DNA from: CAZMMV01 sp964567475
GTDB taxonomy: Bacteria > Bacillota > Clostridia > Tissierellales > Tissierellaceae
Direction of reading: 5' to 3'
DNA length: 9,423 nucleotides
Assembly: GCA_964567475.1 (NCBI GenBank)
Contig: CAZMMV010000064.1
Coordinates: forward strand, 1 to 9,423
Of this stretch, positions 6,497 to 9,423 are shown piece by piece. The notes under the pieces were generated by a model. It saw only the letters and a list, made by a program, of their open reading frames with translations, searched no databases and was not told where the DNA came from. Position numbers and translations under genes: made by a program. Within the stretch, counting starts at the first letter, position 1. Each line of letters begins with the position of its first letter.

Positions 6497-7435
6497 ATGG
6501 AATATAAAGATTATTATAAAGTACTTGGGGTAGATAAGAGTGTTTCTCAAGATGAAATAAAAAAAGCTTATAGAAAACTGGCTAAAAAATATCATCCGGA
6601 TTTAAATCCAGATAATGATAAGGCTCAAGAAAAATTTAAAGAAATAAATGAAGCTTACGAGGTATTAAGTGATAAAGAAAAAAGAAAACAATATGATACA
6701 TTTGGTTCAGGATACAATTTTACAAATGGACAAAATTTTGATCCATCCCAATATGGGTTTGGTGGAGCTTCTCACACATATACATCAGGCAGTGGTGATT
6801 TTAGTGATTTCTTTAATATGTTCTTTTCAGGGGGAGGACCTAGTAGTGGAGGCAGTAGTAGACGAAGCAGTGGTTTTGATATAGGTGATTTATTTGGTGG
6901 AGGAAGAAGGACTAAGGCCAAAAGACCATCTTATGAATCAGAGCTTAATATTACTTTAGAAGAAGGATACCATGGAAAGACAAAAGAGATTATGCTGAAT
7001 ATAGGTGGAGAAAATAAGACTTTATCAATAAATATCCCAAAGGGAATATTACCCGGGAAAAAATTGAAAGTAAAGGGAGAAAAATGGGGAATAAATGGAG
7101 ATATATTATTTAAGATAAATTTAAAAGAAGATGGAAAGAATAAATTAGATGGTCTAGATATAGTATCAAAACTAGATCTATTACCTTATGAAGCAGCCTT
7201 AGGGGATAAGACGGTAGTATCTACCCTAGATGGAAAGATTAAAATAAACATTCCAAAAGCTATATCATCGGGGAAAAAAATTAGAATACCTAAAAAGGGT
7301 TATAAGGATATGAAGGGAAATAAAGGGGACTTATTTATAGAAATAAATATAGTATTACCAGAAGAATTAACAAAAGAAGAAATAAAACTTTATGAAAAGC
7401 TTAAAAAAGTTGCGGAGAAAAGAAATAACAAATAA
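6497..7435 (+). CDS. DnaJ-family co-chaperone without zinc finger (class II, CbpA-like)
   Basis: A 312-aa J-domain protein. The J domain (about 1-70) has the HPD motif at 33-35, which stimulates the DnaK ATPase. A long Gly/Ser/Phe-rich linker follows (about 73-137). Two beta-rich substrate-binding domains follow from about 143 to 306 (repeats of the NITLEEGYHGKTKEI and VVSTLDGKIKINIPKA type). There is no Cys in the protein, so the four CxxCxGxG repeats of canonical DnaJ are absent. It is therefore CbpA/class II rather than the DnaJ of a dnaK operon. The ATG follows AAGGAG (6484-6489). The stop is 14 nt before the clpB ATG and overlaps its ribosome binding site, so the two are co-expressed. 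That fits DnaJ proteins feeding substrates through DnaK to ClpB. Whether to call it cbpA or dnaJ2 cannot be decided from this window. Confidence 0.93.
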   Translation: MEYKDYYKVLGVDKSVSQDEIKKAYRKLAKKYHPDLNPDNDKAQEKFKEINEAYEVLSDKEKRKQYDTFGSGYNFTNGQNFDPSQYGFGGASHTYTSGSGDFSDFFNMFFSGGGPSSGGSSRRSSGFDIGDLFGGGRRTKAKRPSYESELNITLEEGYHGKTKEIMLNIGGENKTLSINIPKGILPGKKLKVKGEKWGINGDILFKINLKEDGKNKLDGLDIVSKLDLLPYEAALGDKTVVSTLDGKIKINIPKAISSGKKIRIPKKGYKDMKGNKGDLFIEINIVLPEELTKEEIKLYEKLKKVAEKRNNK

Positions 7436-7449
7436 AAGGAGGTTTTAGT

Positions 7450-9423
7450 ATGGATTTAAATAAATTTACTCAAAAGTCAGTAGAGGCAATACAAAATTCA
7501 CAAAAAGTGGCCATAAAAAACGCTAACCCAGAACTTAAGGAAATCCATATACATTATGGTCTAATGAGTTTGGATGGGGGATTAATTCCAAAAGTTCTTT
7601 CATATATGGGAGAAAACGCAGAATTGATCTTAGCGGATATAAAAAGGGAAATAGATAAACTTCCAAAACAATCTGGAGGCAATAGTCTATATCCTAGTAC
7701 AAATTATACAAGGATAATTTTAAATTCAGAAGATGAAGCTAAGAAATTTGGAGATGAATATGTAGGTGTAGAACATATTTATATATCTCTTTTAAAAGAA
7801 AAAGCAACAATTTCTGAAAATATATTTAAAAAATATAATATTAACTTACAAAGGTTTTTAGAAGCTTTAAAAGAAATTAGGGGTAATCAAACTATAACAT
7901 CAGATAATCCAGAATCAACATATGATGCTTTAAATAAATTTGGTAGAGATTTAGTAGAGGAAGCAAAAAAAGGTAAAATGGATCCAGTTATAGGTAGAGA
8001 TGAGGAAGTAAGAAATGTAATTAGAATAATATCAAGAAGAACAAAAAACAATCCAGTACTAATAGGTGATCCAGGAGTTGGTAAGACTGCCATAGTAGAG
8101 GGATTGGCACAAAGGATAGTAAGGGGAGATGTACCAGAAGGATTAAAAGATAAAACTATATTTGCCTTAGATATGGGAGCTTTAGTTGCAGGTGCTAAAT
8201 ATAGGGGAGAATTTGAAGAAAGATTAAAAACAGTATTATCTGAAATAGAAAAGTCAAATGGAAGAATAATATTATTTATAGATGAGCTTCACAATATAGT
8301 AGGAGCCGGTAGGACAGATGGAGCTATGGATGCTTCTAATTTAATGAAACCTATGCTTGCAAGAGGAGAAGTTCATACAATAGGAGCTACTACTCTAGAT
8401 GAGTATAGAAAATTCATAGAAAAGGATGCAGCTTTAGAAAGAAGGTTCCAAAGGGTTTTAGTTACAGAGCCAGATTTAGAAGACACTATATCTATACTTC
8501 GTGGCATAAAGGACAAATACGAGATTCATCATGGTATTAGAATATCTGATGGAGCTGTAATAGCAGCTGTTACATTATCTGATAGATATATAAGTGATAG
8601 ATTTTTACCAGATAAGGCTATAGATTTAATGGATGAAGCCTCAGCCATGATACGTACAGAAATAGATTCTATGCCTGAAGAACTAGATGAAACTAGAAGA
8701 AGAATATTACAATTGGAAATAGAAAAACAAGCCTTAAAAAAGGAAACAGATGATGCTTCCAAGTTAAGACTTGAGAAATTAGAAAAAGAGCTAAGTGATC
8801 TAAAAGAAGATTTTGATATTAAAAAGGCACAATGGGAAGATGAAAAGAAGAGCATTTCCAATATAAAAGATATTAAAGAGGAAATAGATCATGTAAAAAC
8901 ACAAATAGAAGAAGCAGAGAGAAATTATGATCTAGAAAGATTATCCCAACTAAAATATGGTAATTTGGCAGAGTTAGAACAGAAGTTGAAAGAAGCCAAT
9001 GAAAAAAACCAAGATGGAGACAAAATGCTAAAAGAAGAAGTTGGGGAAGAGGAAATAGCAGAAGTAGTTGCAAAATGGACAGGAATACCTGTTACAAAAC
9101 TGGTAGAAACTGAAAGAGAAAGATTATTAAATCTTGGAGAAATATTACACAAAAGAGTAATAGGCCAAGAAGAAGCAGTGGAAGCAGTAGTAGAAGCAGT
9201 TATTAGGGCTAGAGCAGGCATGAAACAAATCAATAGGCCTATTGGGTCATTCATATTTTTAGGGCCTACAGGAGTAGGAAAAACAGAACTATCTAAAGCT
9301 TTAACATCATCATTATTTGATGATGAAAGAAATATGATAAGGATAGATATGAGTGAATATATGGAGAAACATTCAGTGTCTAGACTTGTAGGAGCACCAC
9401 CAGGATATGTAGGATATGATGAG
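7450..9423 (+). CDS. clpB: ATP-dependent disaggregase ClpB, N-terminal 658 residues (cut by window edge)
   Basis: An open frame of 658 codons reaches the window edge with no stop; ClpB proteins are about 860 aa. ClpB is a cytosolic AAA+ hexamer that pulls polypeptides out of aggregates together with DnaK/DnaJ. Visible: the N domain (1 to about 145, start MDLNKFTQKSVEAIQ); NBD1 with Walker A GDPGVGKT (K212), pore-loop Y251 in KYRGEFEERL and Walker B D278-E279; a long coiled-coil middle domain (about 400-525); and NBD2 with Walker A GPTGVGKT (K611) and pore-loop Y653 in PPGYVGYDE at the edge. K212, Y251, E279, K611 and Y653 fall at the same numbers as in E. coli ClpB. The full-length middle domain argues against ClpC or ClpE, though the region that would hold a ClpP-binding loop is not in view. 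ATG 7450 follows AAAGGAGG (7435-7442). Confidence 0.96.
   Translation, partial: MDLNKFTQKSVEAIQNSQKVAIKNANPELKEIHIHYGLMSLDGGLIPKVLSYMGENAELILADIKREIDKLPKQSGGNSLYPSTNYTRIILNSEDEAKKFGDEYVGVEHIYISLLKEKATISENIFKKYNINLQRFLEALKEIRGNQTITSDNPESTYDALNKFGRDLVEEAKKGKMDPVIGRDEEVRNVIRIISRRTKNNPVLIGDPGVGKTAIVEGLAQRIVRGDVPEGLKDKTIFALDMGALVAGAKYRGEFEERLKTVLSEIEKSNGRIILFIDELHNIVGAGRTDGAMDASNLMKPMLARGEVHTIGATTLDEYRKFIEKDAALERRFQRVLVTEPDLEDTISILRGIKDKYEIHHGIRISDGAVIAAVTLSDRYISDRFLPDKAIDLMDEASAMIRTEIDSMPEELDETRRRILQLEIEKQALKKETDDASKLRLEKLEKELSDLKEDFDIKKAQWEDEKKSISNIKDIKEEIDHVKTQIEEAERNYDLERLSQLKYGNLAELEQKLKEANEKNQDGDKMLKEEVGEEEIAEVVAKWTGIPVTKLVETERERLLNLGEILHKRVIGQEEAVEAVVEAVIRARAGMKQINRPIGSFIFLGPTGVGKTELSKALTSSLFDDERNMIRIDMSEYMEKHSVSRLVGAPPGYVGYDE

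Noticed and set aside
8529..9254. Minus-strand frames inside clpB
   Set aside because: Ser/Leu-rich antisense shadows of the clpB coiled-coil and NBD2 region, with no ribosome binding site or family signature.
1..9423. Genome-wide reassignment of TGA to Trp or Gly
   Set aside because: No other gene in the window has an in-frame TGA over more than 2,000 codons, and Trp is encoded by TGG throughout.

Overview
The window reads as chromosome of an AT-rich, low-GC Gram-positive anaerobe, most likely a member of the Clostridia. The evidence is strong AGGAGG-type ribosome binding sites, a TTG start, FeoA/FeoB/FeoC-type ferrous iron uptake, and CsoR- and CtsR-type control sites. The species cannot be named from this sequence. 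All seven complete genes end in TAA or TAG, and Trp is written TGG.

Layout. (1) 1-631, minus: 5' part of a nicotinate phosphoribosyltransferase gene (pncB), cut by the window edge, with its own promoter. (2) 3311-792, minus: feoA-feoB-feoC, a ferrous iron uptake operon. A consensus promoter and a perfect 7-1-7 Fur box lie upstream, and an intrinsic terminator starts 4 nt after feoC. (3) 3543-6382, plus, divergent from feo: a copper efflux operon copA-copZ-csoR. A consensus promoter overlaps a G/C-rich CsoR-type operator, and a hairpin terminator follows. (4) 6405-9423, plus: a heat-shock operon with a class II DnaJ (CbpA-like) co-chaperone gene and a clpB disaggregase gene that runs off the window. 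A CtsR tandem heptad sits at its promoter.

The main result is in copA. With its true start (ATG 3617, good ribosome binding site, just downstream of the promoter/operator), the reading frame meets one in-frame TGA at 3692-3694. That codon falls exactly on the first Cys of the GMTCxxC copper-binding motif of the N-terminal HMA domain. The other 707 codons of the frame are intact and carry every hallmark of a working Cu(I) P1B-ATPase. A 14-bp stem-loop (3693-3725) begins inside the TGA codon, where bacterial SECIS elements lie. The best reading is a selenocysteine-containing copper ATPase (GMT-U-AA-C). A conventional gene caller would start the gene at TTG 3734 and lose the metal-binding domain. 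A nonsense mutation is the main alternative.

How the genes work together: the centre is a back-to-back metal homeostasis locus. Fur would shut iron uptake when iron is sufficient. CsoR would release copper efflux when Cu(I) rises, with CopZ delivering Cu(I) to CopA. The flanking pncB (NAD salvage) and dnaJ-clpB (protein disaggregation) units are separate transcription units.
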